Origin: Lineus longissimus
Lineage: Eukaryota > Nemertea > Pilidiophora > Heteronemertea > Lineidae
NCBI RefSeq assembly: GCF_910592395.1
Contig: NC_088315.1
Location: forward strand, 16,411,808 to 16,475,807
Direction of reading: 5' to 3'
DNA length: 64,000 nucleotides
The position numbers and the translations under genes are program-made. This document shows, in pieces, positions 20,585 through 34,000 of this stretch (position 1 is its first letter; every line of letters starts with the position of its first letter). The notes under the pieces are model-generated. The model did no database searches and was not told where the DNA came from. It was given only the letters and a program-made list of their open reading frames with translations.

Positions 20585-23139
20585 CGGGAGTGTTTTACGT
20601 TGGAAGCTGTCGCAAAACACCTCATCAAAAACTGCAGTTGTTTGAAGGGGGTAGCCAATGGTAGCGAAGCATTTAGTCAGTTGGATCAAAATGACGACCA
20701 TCCTTAATTCCTGGCCTGTCCCACGCCCACCCGCAAAACAAACCTACTACGTTGACCCTATCAGGCCCGTAAGCGCCGCGTACGAAGAATACGCTACTTG
20801 TCAGTCACACCATCTCCTAGATCTCACATTTCTATAATTCTTTAAGATACTTGATTCCATACCCCACCCCCTTCAAGACATTAGAAACCGTTTCGTTCAA
20901 TAGAAACGGGATGCAAAATTGCGATAAAGTGCCGATAGATTTCTGTAAAAAAACCCAGAAAAATCAGGAAATGGCGATATCTCAGGAACGGGAGGACCGG
21001 AAAATGAAGGCAAACGCCTTCCGGCAATGTTCGAAAGTAGAGGAAAAAACTGATTAATTAGACCCACTTAAGCATGTAGGAAGCTCGGTTGACCCACTTA
21101 AGCATGAAGGAGGCTCTGTTATTGACATATAAAGGTGTCAAGTTTACTCAAGGCGATAGGCAACCCCGAAAACATGGACTTCGCAACAAATTTACATCGA
21201 CTAGTTTAAATTAAAAAAATGCATCACCAGTTCAATTTTCGAGGTGAAAACGCGCAGAGTGGGAGAACTAGTTTCTAAATGTCGTCGGGGTTACAGGAGA
21301 GCATCCCGACTCTCCTACATACAGTGGAATTGAATTTAAGCTGCTGCAAGTGCCCCCCCCCCCCCGTTTGAATATCACTACGTTTGCAGCCGCACATAAT
21401 ATTCACATGCGCTTTGCCCCTAAATATTTCCACTGAGAGATTTGATTGCTTTTCTCAGGGTTTTTTGTACACTGCATGAACCCTCGAACAGTTCGTTGAT
21501 TTCTCATCACCAGACGAGCAAATACCGTCACTCAACAGTTGCTTTGTCGTTTTGAACAGCCCGATCGAAACCTTAGGCGGACTACGCTTTCTTGATCAAT
21601 ATTTTTAACCTCTGGTTGCTTTGAAACTCCTCTGGTCAGCTGACATTCTGCGCTGGCAATGAGTTACAAAAAACACAAAAATACCCGTTGAAATTTTGAG
21701 TTATTGGCCCCATGTAAACTTCAGTTGTAAAATACCAGTATTGTATTTGCCCGCTAGCAAGTACTGCTTCATTAGCATCAAGTCCATCATAAGCCAGATT
21801 GCATCGCAGTATCCATTTCGGCCAATGAATATATCAATTTCTATCACGCCGTCCAAATATCATAAGGAGTTTTCTTATGCTTTTTGGAAATGTTCCAACC
21901 AACATTTTCTTTAATTCTTTGTAAAAACGCTTGTTATTCACAGAGGAGATGCAATTCAAGACAGGGTTTTATGATGAACCCGCAGAGTTGATCAGGACAT
22001 TAAAATCAAGGTCGCAACTCGGGTGTGTATCAGAACATAAAAGTGTATGTCTTACAACTCATTATTTGGAAGCAAAACGTACGTATGTTGCTTTTGATGC
22101 GAAATTGATGCGATGTTGGTATTACCATCAACCCCGAGGAAGGATGTCGTATTAAATACAAGGAAATCTTGGATTAGATATATATCGCCATTGGACAAAG
22201 TATATCCCTCAGCTTTATGCTATAATTTAATGTTTAGTCTTATATGCATTATCACTAGTATAATGCAGGACAAGTAGGCGAGATTATGTAGATTGGGTTG
22301 TAATCTCGATTTGACTCCACGGATAGACCATGCAAAATCTGCGACAAAAGTGCAAAGTGGGATTGACTGAAATTTCGCATCTGTTCGGAGATGGCGGCGC
22401 TTGACCTAGAGCAGTGGCGCCACCAGTTCAAAAAGAATGACACTAAAATCACAACCTAGTAAAGACAGGAAAACAATACGAATTGACTTGAGGCAAGACG
22501 AATATGTCACATCCCCCCCCCCCCCCCCACCAAAAGCATCTTGACCTGGGAAAAGAAAATTATCTCTACTATTAATAAACTGAACAGTAGAACCCCCAAG
22601 TAAAAGACATAGAGGCTAATTATACGTGCACCAGAATTAACACCGATATATGCACTAACATTTTACCAGCAAGTTTACCCTAAAAAAATATTAACTTAAC
22701 GTAGTAACATCTCCGAAAACTGGCTTGATCATGATAAATACACATTATTTGTGTTCGCCAAATCTTTCACTACTCAAGTTACACGAATATATCAAAGGAC
22801 TTGACATTGAAGCAAATTCACCCTCATTTGCGAGTAATAGCAAATGCCATTACAAATACGACTACAGAAAAATTATCATCATCATCTGCACTGTGTGGCA
22901 GCGCCATGGAATCCTCAATGGAAACAACATGGCGGCAATTCAAAAATCGTGTAGAAAAAACCTGAACAAAAACAGTTTTTCACCTGAACAACAGCGATCC
23001 TACCTTCATTGGAGTATCAGATGGAAAGATGATTGTCAGCAAACTTTGGAGATGGCAGTGACTAAATACCCAACCATTTGGCCTCAGAATCGAAAACAAA
23101 TCCGAAAACGCCGGGTCGCCAATGATTAAATCTATCGGG

Positions 23140-23725
23140 TCTAACTAAAAGCCAAGAACTAACGCGGCCGAGATAGATCATCTGACCACGGAAGATCTCG
23201 CTCTTGACCAAATTAAAATTGGGGCCAGCATATCACTGATTCGTTCAAAGAATGACCGCATAGCAATGTGCTTTAAATGAATCGTCACCTAGAATAGCGT
23301 CGTCCTGGAAACATTCTGCATTGCTCATTCCCGCCATCGCCCGATTCATGATCATCAAACGCTGGTAGCTAGCTGATTGAAGCATTTTAAAAACCAATCG
23401 GTATCACTTTGTAAACATATAAACTGGTAGGGTAATTGAAAGCTGATACATCCTTGGTCTATCAGAGAGAGGTACGCCCCAGTACCCCATCAGCATATCA
23501 TAGGTGCTGATCATGATATATTTGGATTTTCCAACTGTTTCAATGCACTCATCTAGTCTTTTGTTCGAAAAACAATACGTCTTCGTAAGTAGGTTAACAC
23601 AACGGTAATCATGAACCACCCTGCGGCAACCATTCTTCTTGGGGATTAAAAGACAAGGACTGGACCACTCACTCTGGCAAGGCTCAACTATATCATGTTT
23701 TAACATGTGTGCAACCTCTTTTTAA
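23140..23725 (-). pseudogene. Ty3/gypsy-type reverse transcriptase remnant
   Basis: This is the best-preserved copy of the fragment. The first ~100 codons are open (minus strand 23706 down to 23404), with PCLLIPKKNG, VVHDYRCVNLLTKTY, RLDECIETVGKSKYI and TYDMLMGYWGVPLSDR in the standard RT order. The Trp-Gly-Val in place of the usual WQV and HDYR in place of VDYR show decay. Downstream blocks (YQRLMIMNR, DDAILGDD, NLVKSEIFRGQ) are frameshifted. Confidence 0.72.
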
Positions 23726-23737
23726 GAGCTTTGTTCT

Positions 23738-24055
23738 TTACATGACTATTTTGATTGGAAGAAGATAAGTACACAGCATGCTATGTATGCAACTGACAGT
23801 AGTTTTATGTTCACAGAGTTTTATATTAATATTCACTAGGCTCATTATAAAGCCCCGCATCCGATGTGGAATTTTCCCATCTTTTTTAAAGACTCTTTCT
23901 TGTTTGACGATGGTACCAGAGTGTCGTATTACGAAAGTAACGTTGTATTGCTCCTGATACCGAAGGAGAGCTGTTTGGAAGGCGGGAAAGGATGATAATT
24001 CGACCCAAACTTGATGGGAAGCGGGGAGTTCTTCCACCGCCACCGCCACCGCCAT
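23738..24055 (-). pseudogene. Possible MULE/ZSWIM-like amino-terminal fragment
   Basis: Compared with 10377-10532 the frame here stays open further: after FVIRHSGTIVKQERVF it runs on through unrelated-looking sequence to 23738, right beside the gypsy remnant. The extra codons are probably read-through rather than coding. An upstream in-frame Met (24139) exists, but the family-like sequence starts at the Met at 24055. Confidence 0.35.
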
Positions 24056-26877
24056 TTTTTCTCCAGTTGACGTCATTGATGACGTGGTTATGTTAATTCG
24101 CCTCTGCTGTGCATGCAACCAACTTGTTCCTGCATACACAGCAGTATGCTGTGTACATAGTCACTTCGATTATTATAAGGACCAATATGTACAGGTTTAG
24201 CATCACCAACATCGATATCATGCTCACGAATATTAGTCTTAGTTGGAGCAGCAGAGAATATATGAGAATATTCAAGTAAGAGACTCTAAACAGAAAATAA
24301 TGACATTAAAGTCACTACCTGGTAAAGACAGAAAGACAAGACCAATTGAGACAAGACGAATGCGTCACAATTACTAAGATTATCTGACTAAGAAATCATT
24401 AAGAAGTTATTTACTAAGATTTTTCTTGCCAATTTTTTCCAATAAATAGCGAATTTAATAAGTAATCAAATTCTAACTTAATTGGTAAGATGTTGGTCCT
24501 GGGTGATGAAGAAGATGCCTTTTTCTCTCAAATAACCATCGTTTTTTCTGATTAAGTGTTTTACAAAACTTTTAATTGTTGTTATAAAGAAACATGTACA
24601 ATTATGCATTATTCTGATCAAATAGGCCAAAATACTGAAAATACTCATTTTCGACGAAAATCAAAAAATGATACGGGCCTTATAGGGTTTCAAAACCCTT
24701 TTCGGCACAGTCACTTTAAAATCGTATGCTTAGCCATCTGGTACTGTATATCTGACCACAGCTGGTCATACATAAACGTAGCCTGATTGAATCGTAAGAA
24801 TGTCCATGGTGCAATAACATTACCCCCTGGTTCAACTATCCGTGCAGCGACATGTTTGCTGCATGCCATGATGAATCCCACATGAAAAAAATTAAAAAGG
24901 CCTGTCACTATCAGTCCCAGGCTATCAGCATACATGTTTGATCAACGAGTGAAGGTTTTCAATCATAAACTTTTCCACAAATTCACATCGAACAAGTGCT
25001 GCCCCGTATACTGCAATGCATTTCATGCATTGGACATGCTGGAAGGGCCACGTCTTTGAAAAACGCGCCAAAACCCTGTTCACGTGACCTGTATGTATCA
25101 TGACTATAAGCATTCGTCTGCTGCGGCACGGTCCTTAAAAAATCGCAAGATATCGTGTTAGATTTGTGCCATCGTTTGGTATAATTACATCTACGAGATT
25201 CATCAAAACATTATTCTAGTCTTCATTCGCGTATTTATGACTTTTCATCGTTTCAATGCTTGATATGATGAAAATACTTACAACATGCAACACGAAATCC
25301 CGCATGAATTCGGCAAATTAGTAGCAACATCCGGGTCTTCAACTTCCAGTTGCCAAGTGCCATGAAAGAGGACGACGGTGATTGGCTGACACATGCCTGT
25401 ATGAATAAAAGTCGTAAGATGTCTACCTGAATAACGTCATGACTTTATTTGGATTTGGAAAATATTGACATTTTTGAAATAATGAATTTTTTTATGCGGT
25501 GGCAGTTTGAGATCAAAGCGCGGTCTTACCATACCCGTCGAATGCTAATTTCCATTTGAAATATAGCTCTTCTTGAAGTGTAAATTAGGTGTGTTTAAAA
25601 TAAAGAAGGTGATAAAGTTTCAATCTAATCGGCTTGCTTATATGTAGTTTTGAGGCTCCATTCAACCCGTCGTGGTGAAAAAGCTGATTCGCGGATTAAA
25701 AGCCGTCAAAAACCACCCCCTAACTTCAGACCCCCCCCCCCCCAACCTTGAAATGATCATGCATAATTTCATGGTTTGACAGACTAGGATAGGTCTATTT
25801 GGCTGTGAAAGCGTTTCTTCATGGGCACAAGTTATGAGCATGTAGAAAGTACAATTTTTAAGGGAAAACGGCTGAAAACTGACCAGCAGGACATACACGG
25901 TCGTTAATATAATAAAAAAACTGCACGAGTGGCTGTTACAAGTCACCAGATCGCACGAGATGATTGTTTCCACTCTGAAAACTTGAGACCGCAGGTCAGG
26001 GTGTAAAGCAGCGGGATCGACACCCGTATGTACATGTAGGCAGACATCGTCTGACGGATATACATGTAGGTCTATTCCTTTCCTTCCTGATATTGTATTG
26101 GCGAACTCTTCGATGGTTAGATTCTTTCCTTCTTTATACCGCTTCTATCGAATCCGTACATTATTGTTGGTTATTATAGTAGCATGTGAATGACTTAAAA
26201 ATTTGGTCCTGATAATCGACCTGACCCATTCTGTCCTTTATTGGCTCGTGGCAGGGAATCTGCCATGCTGTTTCTGGTTAATATTTTTTACCAGCTGGCT
26301 ATGGTTGCTTCATTATCAAGTTTGTCATCATTTTTTCTTTGAGAGGAGAAAAGCATCGAGATATAGGTTGCAGTTTAAAACACTCTATTTGATCGAAGCA
26401 AAGTGACGAATGATGGTCGATTGCCAGGGTACAGGCTCTTTAGTTCCCTCGATCAGTGCTGACAATTGTCAGTTTAACGTAAAAAATGTACACATAATCG
26501 TAACAATCGTATGATGGGACTGAATCCGGGCTAACCCTTTTCCTTCTATCCAATATATTTGAAGGACAGGGATGCGCTCTTATTCCATCCCATTTCAATA
26601 TATTTAGACTGATTCAACGCCATATTTGGGTAATGATGAAGCTGTTAAATTGTTTTCTTGGTCGGTTTCTGACTATTTTACAAACTGACAATTTAAATGA
26701 TTACAAAGCCTTTAGTGCTTCGTTTGCGATTATGCACATATTGCGCTTTGTGTACTTGTACATATTGTGTAAAATTTCACAGCATTAGCTCATCTTTACC
26801 ATTGTAAGCATAATAAACCTATCGAATGATTTTTTTTTAAAATATAGTATTCAAAGTGCCTACATAGTCAATCGATA

Positions 26878-27238
26878 CGGCGGTACTGGGTGGTGAAGAG
26901 CAGACGATCGATCCGATGTGGAGTTGGCTTCGAAAAAGTTAAACTCAGGCGTTTTGGCAACGTGCCATGGAGTTATTGACCTGTTAGATAAGAACTCGGG
27001 GATCTCAAAGAAATTCGAATTCATTCAGAACACCTTATTGGTACATTTTGACGAAATCCAATAATTGTTGAAATGTTTATATGCTGATGAGTATTTGGAG
27101 TTTAAAAAGGCTTCTCCTGTTGTTGTGAAGAACCAAAGTGCTGTGCGAGAAATATTTCACAAAGAACGATTCCGCAAGACATCCATGTTCAAGCATGGGC
27201 CAAAGTTTCAGCTGATTTGTGAAACACGATGTTGGTGA
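26878..27238 (+). pseudogene. Broken hAT-like (?) coding remnant
   Basis: Same disrupted reading as 13350-13716: the stop-containing CAATAATTG is shared, so the break predates separation of these units. It carries a few independent substitutions, such as GAATTC for GGATTC near 27018. Confidence 0.3.
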
Positions 27239-27314
27239 GCTGGGAGCTACGGTTTCTCTCTACCGGACCCGCTCTCACTTCGCGTATAGTTGGCGGGCGG
27301 AAATCGTCGGAGCA

Positions 27315-27642
27315 ATTTGCCCAAGGTTCAAATCTTGGAGATGGGCTGCCTGTTGGCTCCTAATGGGAATTATCTAAGTAAAATCCGTAGACACGGGTAT
27401 GGCTACGTCTATAGGCTACCCTTCCTGAATTTGGTCGGAACACCTAGTTGCTGAGGATCGGTAGTTGGTAAAAGCTGGACTCGGATTTTGGACTCACCTA
27501 AGTGCATTTATCACAGAGTGAAGCTAAAAAATGCATTACAAGTATTTCACAAAATCACTGTTCAACATGTAGAACGCCTACTTTTTATGATGCCTATTTT
27601 TTAAATAATATGAACATACCACAGGCCTCATCGTCACATGTA
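27315..27642. repeat. 328-bp segment, likely ancestral orientation
   Basis: It has the same orientation as 58013-58328 and is inverted relative to 13802-14130 and 43526-43854. It begins ATTTGCCCAAGGTTCAAATC, containing a B-box-like GGTTCAAATC about 38 bases after an A-box-like TAGTTGG. A tRNA-derived SINE origin is possible but unproven. Confidence 0.6.
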
Positions 27643-27956
27643 TGCAGAAGATGACAAGGGGCAACCCTGAGCTATTAGGTAGCTTTCACAACAGTGTGAA
27701 TAACGATATGCCCTGTACAAATGTCTGCGATGTCATCGATTTCTCTGATACATGTAATTGATTCATGCGACACTCCTTAATCATCTTTGATACTCAGTTA
27801 AAAAAGAACCAGTCATTCACGTCGTCCAAGATAGAATATTCTCGTTGTCGCGGCAACGGTTACCCTCTATAGTCCCTTGCCTTCAGGTGTCAATGCCATG
27901 ATCATCGTTCAAGGTCAAACTAAATTTGTTATCACGCGGACAAGTCAATATATGAG

Positions 27957-27964
27957 TTTATAAT
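27957..27964 (+). promoter_or_regulatory. TATA-like motif upstream of G3
   Basis: TTTATAAT, 92 bases before the G3 start codon at 28049, in the same context as in the other units. Confidence 0.25.
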
Positions 27965-28048
27965 TAGATCATCTGTAATGAACTGAATCCATGGTTCTGG
28001 CGACTACCATCCATCAACATAATAACTGCATCCAAACACACCCTATCC

Positions 28049-31000
28049 ATGATGCCTAAATATCTGATGTTGGCTGCAGTAATTGGTCTCGGATTTCGAG
28101 CATTTCTAGCGAATCAAAGAACTTTCCACTCGTTAGGCTTGCAACGTAAGTATACATGTATAAGAGGTAACTGTCGATAATTTTACCAGTTCGCCTCGCA
28201 AATACGGCGTATCAGACCTTCAAACTGCAGAGTCCCTTTTGAGAATTCAGGAACAAATTTGGGTGACGGAGTTTCCTGAGTATCTTTTTTTTTATTTTGC
28301 CATCAAATGCAGCCGTTATGACATGGAATTTTGATGGCAGCTCACGAGACATAAGGTAGTAAGGACTCTTCAATATGCCGGATGAGATTTATGATATAGC
28401 CAAGTGGTGAATCAGTATGTCCACTCAATTTTGGATTTATAGTTATCGCCGTTGAATGGCGTGTGTTACCAATAACCAAACTGCTACTTCACATCAAATG
28501 ACCCCTGTTACCTGGAAGTACGCATGATTAGAATGATCCTCTTGTATGCCGAATTTGACTGATGTGACCTGGAAATACGCAATAAATCGGAGGGTCGTCT
28601 CGACAATATCGTGAAATCTTGGAATTTATTGAATATTCAAAGCCTTACTGTAAACAGCACATAACATGTCTTAAGCATTGGTCGTCTTCGGAATTTTATT
28701 GATAAAGAGAAAGTAAGTTTTGGTAAGATTTTGCCAAACTGAAGAATATTCACCCCTAAGATAAAACTATTTATTTGTCCCTCAAATCCTGGCTTGGTCA
28801 TTCTCCTTCACCGGGTCGTCTTTTGAAGTCGAAGAGCTTCGTCCTTTCTACCTTTGTCATGTAAAGCCTGCACCACACGGTGGAAATTTGCGTGATGCAA
28901 GTGACACGCGTGCATGTTGCGACAGGCAAATTCTCACTGTGTGGGGTCGTTTTTTGCTGCGTATCTTCCCTCGCGAGTCGAGACGCAGCCGATCTAGCAT
29001 GTTTGATATTTTCTCGACACGCGAGGAAGTTAATCACCGTGTGGGGGCTACCTGCAGCAATTTTGCGCGAGTTCGACGAATCACAACAAGCATATCGGTC
29101 ACATGATTTATAGGTCAGTCACATGATACCAAAATGGCAGCTCCCATTGAGTCGACAGATGTGAGACAAGACCACAATTGATTTTTTAAGCCTTTTAGCA
29201 GTTAAATTTTCAATGTTTGACCGCGACGCATCAAAGAACGCGTCAAGTAGTGAAACTGAAATTCGGATATGATATACGGGTTAGTCTTGCGAGTAACTGG
29301 TGCGATGGAAATTGGTGATTGACCACGGAAATTTTTTTATAATCGACAAATTAGACAGACTTTGTAGGCCAGTCAAATTAGCGGGTTGACCCACCACAAA
29401 TTGCAAAAGAAACGATTCCACCTGTATTCATTCAGGAATGACCCCCTAAACACCATACTGAAAATCTCAATGAATCCAAATAGGGGAAGGGGGTCAAATA
29501 TGCTAATTTATGCTAATTAGTAGCCAAATATAGGGAAACAATGACTTTTGTCCAAAATCATCCAAATTAGTCAATCAAGGTGTCTAATCATATGTTTTCA
29601 GAATCAAGGAAATCAATGAAACCATTCTTGACAAGAAAAAATATGTTGCATCGTGGGTAATATGTTAATTAGTCACCAATTTGTGCCGATTTTCTAAGAA
29701 ATCTTGATATTAGTAATTTTCGTCAAAAATTATCCTGTTGTGACCATTTATGAGTCTAACCCAATGGACCTAGAGGCAATGAAACCTAATAGATATGGTT
29801 TTAAAACAATAAAAGGCATTGCATCATGTGAAATATGCTAATTACCCACCGCAAGTGCTGATTGAATTGGACACTTTTCTAGTCATTTAGTCATCGTCAT
29901 CTTCATTGTCAATGTCACTGTCATTCATTACAATAATTTCAATGTTTGTGCAACTGGTACCCTCGCAGTGGCTACAGGCAGAAGAACATAGAAGGCCATG
30001 CCTCAGACATGTGTATCTAAGTATGCTGCACCCAGTTTTACACTCGCATCTGAACATCTCAAGCAATTTGCTTTGTGCCGCCGGCAGGTCTGTCGTATTT
30101 GGCAACAACTGTCCCCCGACTTCTTTCCAACCCCACTCGGATGGCTCAAGGTCCGACACATCTCGTTTCCACTCTTGAATTTGGAAGAACACTCTCAAGC
30201 TATGATATCTAGCAGCAGCTGACGTAGGGGGCAAATTCTTTGCCTCTACTGCTTTCGAACCCTTTTTCACCTTATCACAGTATCGTTTGTAACGCAAACT
30301 GTTCAGATCTTTTTCTGCTCCGTTAAAAAGGCCTTCTAAGGCTTCCTCCCCTGCCTTGATGATATCCTCCTTGGGAGTGTCCTTATCGCCACTGAAAACC
30401 TGTGCAAGTTTTCGAAACTTTGCATTCTTTATGATCATTTTTAGTGCGCAGGCTTTGACAAGTCCTTGTACTCTTGAAGTTGAGTCACATCCTAGCATAG
30501 CATGAATAAATGGGATGTGTGAACACACATTCTCACCAGGTGTGGCTTTCGTTTTCTTTATGTCCCAGACTCTATGCTTGGTGGAATTTGCCTTGGGCTC
30601 TGGTCTGAAGAAGATGTCGCATGAGTTGATATCCACATGGTAACATAGCAGTACAAGTAAATCGGTGTCGTCCCCAACATGGACAGTTTGGATTGATATT
30701 GCGGATTCAATAGCTGCATCAACGATCAGTGCATCTGCATCGCCCTCCGCATGAATTATTTGGCATCCAGTCATTTCCAACATATTACCAAGCATTTTGA
30801 GGAAACGCTGCTTGTTGTCCTTGTTCTTTAGGAAGTTTTCAGAAAGGCCTCACGCCGCTCCTGTTCCTCAGGTCTACCTTGTTTCAATCGTTTTGCACCC
30901 CCATCCGAACAAAACTGCTGTGGAATCTGCTTTCCCGTCCGAAAATTGACATTGTAACTTTGATGGTGGTAGCATGCATCTGCAGCATGCAAGTCCGATG

Positions 31001-34000
31001 CGTAAGCCAATCTTCTAACGACTGCATCAGCCCATTCATCTTTCCTATTTTGAGAGTGTTCAAATACTGAATCCTGGAAATCTTTTGTCCTAACTGGATA
31101 TACGACACAACCTCTTTTAGTTCCCTCTGTATATTTCACTACTCTACCACAGAATAAACAATGTTCCTTGAAATCAAATTTGGTGGACTCCGATCGTAAT
31201 ATGCAAGGTGTTTTTGGCTCAGGGGCATGCACGAATCCCTCTTCAGATCTTTTGATATCTGATTTGGATTGATAAACTTTTTCCTGCAATCCCGGTGAAC
31301 TTCGTGACCTGTTTCTTTTCGTATGCAACTTCCACGGATTTCACTTGCATTGTTTATGCCATAACATCCTTTTTGGCCAAGAGTAACTGTTGGCTTGGAT
31401 GTCGTCAAACCTTCATCACAAAACACACATTTTTCCATTGTATTACTGCAGGTCTTTCTGAAAGAATATGTTACAGATCCTCAAAAGGTGAAAGAAAATT
31501 AATCATTAACACCACACTGACATGTACAAAGTTAAATTCTAGTGCTCGGCTGGCCTATTAATGATTTATATTGATTGTTGATTTAAGAAATCTGTAAATT
31601 AGACAAATCATGTTGTCATTCATCACTAAAGCATGTATTTACACATCCTGAAAGCAGACAGACATATAGTTCTACACCGGCGGGTGATAGATACAAAGTT
31701 GGCACCCAATATCAATTTTAAGTGATGAAGCCACATGCTTCAGATGCAATAATTAAGTACCTATACTATTCTCTGTAAAGTGATCTAACCGGGATAAAAC
31801 CTACCTGTGTGGCAGCTATAAACAAATTAGATGCATCATAGCATTTCACAATTAGCAGGAAACTCGTTTCATGTTACATATTTAAGATATTGTTATGAAT
31901 CAGATATTGTTATTGTCTTAAACTTAATTAAAACAAAGATGGCAGCAGGGTACATAATATGTAATATATATGGAGCGCTAATGCAGAAATTTAAATAAGA
32001 ACTCACCTCTGATGCTTGACAATGAGGGTCGAAGATGGGCCGCGTTTAACATTACAGAGTTGAAATATAAGTAATGTGGAGTGTTTCTTTTTTAGCATCA
32101 ATCGGTTAAGAAGAAACACTAACCCTGATTTTGTGACGATATATAATGCTAATGAGCACATTTCCCTCTACGCAACACTTAGTTGACGTAAAATTATAAT
32201 TATTAGGTTTCATTGCCTCTAAGTCCAATGGACTAGACTCATAAATGGTCACAACAGGATAATTTTTGACGAAAAATACTAATATCAAGATTTCTTAGAA
32301 AATTGGCAAACATTTGTAACTAATTAACATATTACCCACGATGCAACATATTTTTTCTTGTCAAGAATGGTTTCATTTTTTTCCTTGATACTGAAAACAT
32401 ATGATTAGACACCTTGATTGACTAATTTGGATGATTTTGGACAAAAGTCATTGTTTCCCTATATTTGGCTACTAATTAGCATAAATTAGCATATTTGACC
32501 CCCTTCCCCTATTTAGATTCATTGAGATTTTCAGTATGGTGTTTAGGGGGTCATTCCTGAATTAATACAGGTGGAATCGTTTCTTTTGCAATTTGTGGTG
32601 GGTCAAGCCCTAAAATGAGCTAGATTGACTGGCCTATTGATATTTCCACTTTTTTCAGCCAACTGCCTGAAAAACTCAAAACACGCCCCCTATTACCCAA
32701 TTAGCAAAATTCGAAATAAATTTTTTCATCAAATAATTTCTTTATATCTGTAGACTTGCCACAGCAAATATTTTTTCAATACCTCTCCAAATATGTACTT
32801 GAGAGTAAAAAACATGCACTCGTCTAATTGATAGGCCTCGACCCTCCAACCTATGAATATTCATTAGTGGTCTTGTCTCAATGAAGGTACATTTCAGGGG
32901 TTAACATTTTGAGATTTTTTTCAAACTAATGTAGATGACATCCCACAACTCTCCAACAAAGGAAAGTCATATCTGGACATTTTTGGAGAAATGAGAGACA
33001 TTTCAAAGAGTGGTACAACTGTGCCAAAGCGACAAAAGAGGACAAAATCGACAAAAAGTCATGATTTTGCAGCCAACAGCACCAAATTCAAAGACCTGCC
33101 CTGGCCAGAATAAGCAAGCTATGGAGCTGAAAATTTAGGATGTGATTTAGGAATATCTTTGCTGCTTAGGGCAAAACTTTCAGAATCAAGGCCTAAGTAG
33201 TTTCAAAGAAATTACAAAATGAATGGCAACACAACAAGACTTGTAAACATGAAACCGAACTTAGACCGGGGTTAGGTTGACTCTTATTTGGGTCAAATTA
33301 AGTTTTTTTCTCATTATTTTAGCTTGTTTTGACCTTAAATCATCAGCAATACAATATTCTAAATGAATTAGAGTGATTTGAGCACATTCAAATTTTTCAC
33401 TATATTGACCCAAAATGTAGTGTAAATAGAGACAAGACCACAATTGATTTTTTAAGCCTTTTAGCAGTTAAATTTTCAATGTTTGACCGCGACGCATCAA
33501 AGAACGCGTCAAGTAGTGAAACTGAAATTCGGATATGATATACGAGTTAGTCTTGCGAGTAACTGGTGCGATGGAAATTGGTGATTGACCACGGAAATTT
33601 TTTTATAATCGACAAATTAGACAGACTTTGATATTTCCACTTTTTTTCAGCCAACTGGCAGAAAAAACTCAAAACACGCCCCCTATTACCCAATTAGCAA
33701 AATTCGAAATAACTTTTTTCATCAAATAATTTCTTTATATCTGTAGACTTGCCACAGCAAATATTTTTTCAATACCTCTCCAAATATGTACTTGAGAGTA
33801 AAAAACATGCACTCGTCTAATTGATAGGCCTCGACCCTCCAACCTATGAATATTCATTAGTGGTCTTGTCTCATGTTTGGCCGAAGACAAATTAGTTGTT
33901 TTGTGGCCAGAATACCCGTCCCTGTACGATGTACGTTCGCCTGACTTTAGAGACCTCCTCCCGCAATTCAGCAATTAGATTTGCATAGGCCCCCTTATCC

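Larger units (their letters stand above)
1..24615. repeat. Near-identical segmental duplication, copy A (left end outside window)
   Basis: Bases 1-24615 recur at 29715-54342. The offset is 29714 at the left and drifts to 29727 at the right, because homopolymers and short indels differ in length. Reading the two side by side I noticed only about ten single-base differences (for example near 4012, 8864, 10462, 12116, 18238, 22389 and 23396) plus G/C-run length changes. The match begins at base 1, so the true left end lies before the window. If the copies are direct tandems, the segment starts about 5.1 kb upstream of it. Confidence 0.9.
19189..27956. other. Spacer between G2 and G3
   Basis: It is collinear with 5854-14441. 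Differences are a longer G-run (about 19375-19395), about 160 bp at 19714-19875 absent from the G1 spacer (or lost there), a C-run insert at about 22510-22530, and orientation of the 328-bp segment. From 24616 to about 27240 it is markedly closer to the G1 spacer than to the corresponding part of the G4 spacer. Apart from the listed remnants I see no gene. Confidence 0.5.
29365..32636 (-). mobile_element. 3.27-kb TIR DNA transposon encoding a PIN/FEN1-like protein
   Basis: It begins TAGGCCAGTCAA and ends TTGACTGGCCTA. Imperfect terminal inverted repeats extend about 430 bp (29365-29795 and about 32204-32636). TTG flanks both ends (29362-29364 and 32637-32639), and the second MITE copy supplies the empty site ACTTTGATATTTCC, so a 3-bp target duplication is directly visible. 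It carries one broken minus-strand gene (29887-31438). The long repeats and 3-bp duplication exclude Tc1/mariner (TA), piggyBac (TTAA) and hAT (8 bp). I cannot assign a superfamily. Confidence 0.75.
29163..33872. mobile_element. Composite MITE-like insertion with ATGT target duplication
   Basis: The outer ends are GAGACAAGACCAC at 29163 and its inverse GTGGTCTTGTCTC ending 33872, flanked on both sides by ATGT (29159-29162 and 33873-33876). Internally there is a first ~445-bp MITE-like copy (29162-29364 plus 32637-32880, split by the 3.27-kb transposon), a ~545-bp middle (32881-33427) and a second copy (33428-33873). The inner ends show no matching flanks, so the outer pair seems to have moved as a unit. 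Confidence 0.55.

Noticed and set aside
27260-27400. tRNA-like A/B box pair
   Set aside because: The spacing (about 38 bases) and lack of a cloverleaf argue against a tRNA gene. Kept only as a possible SINE hint.
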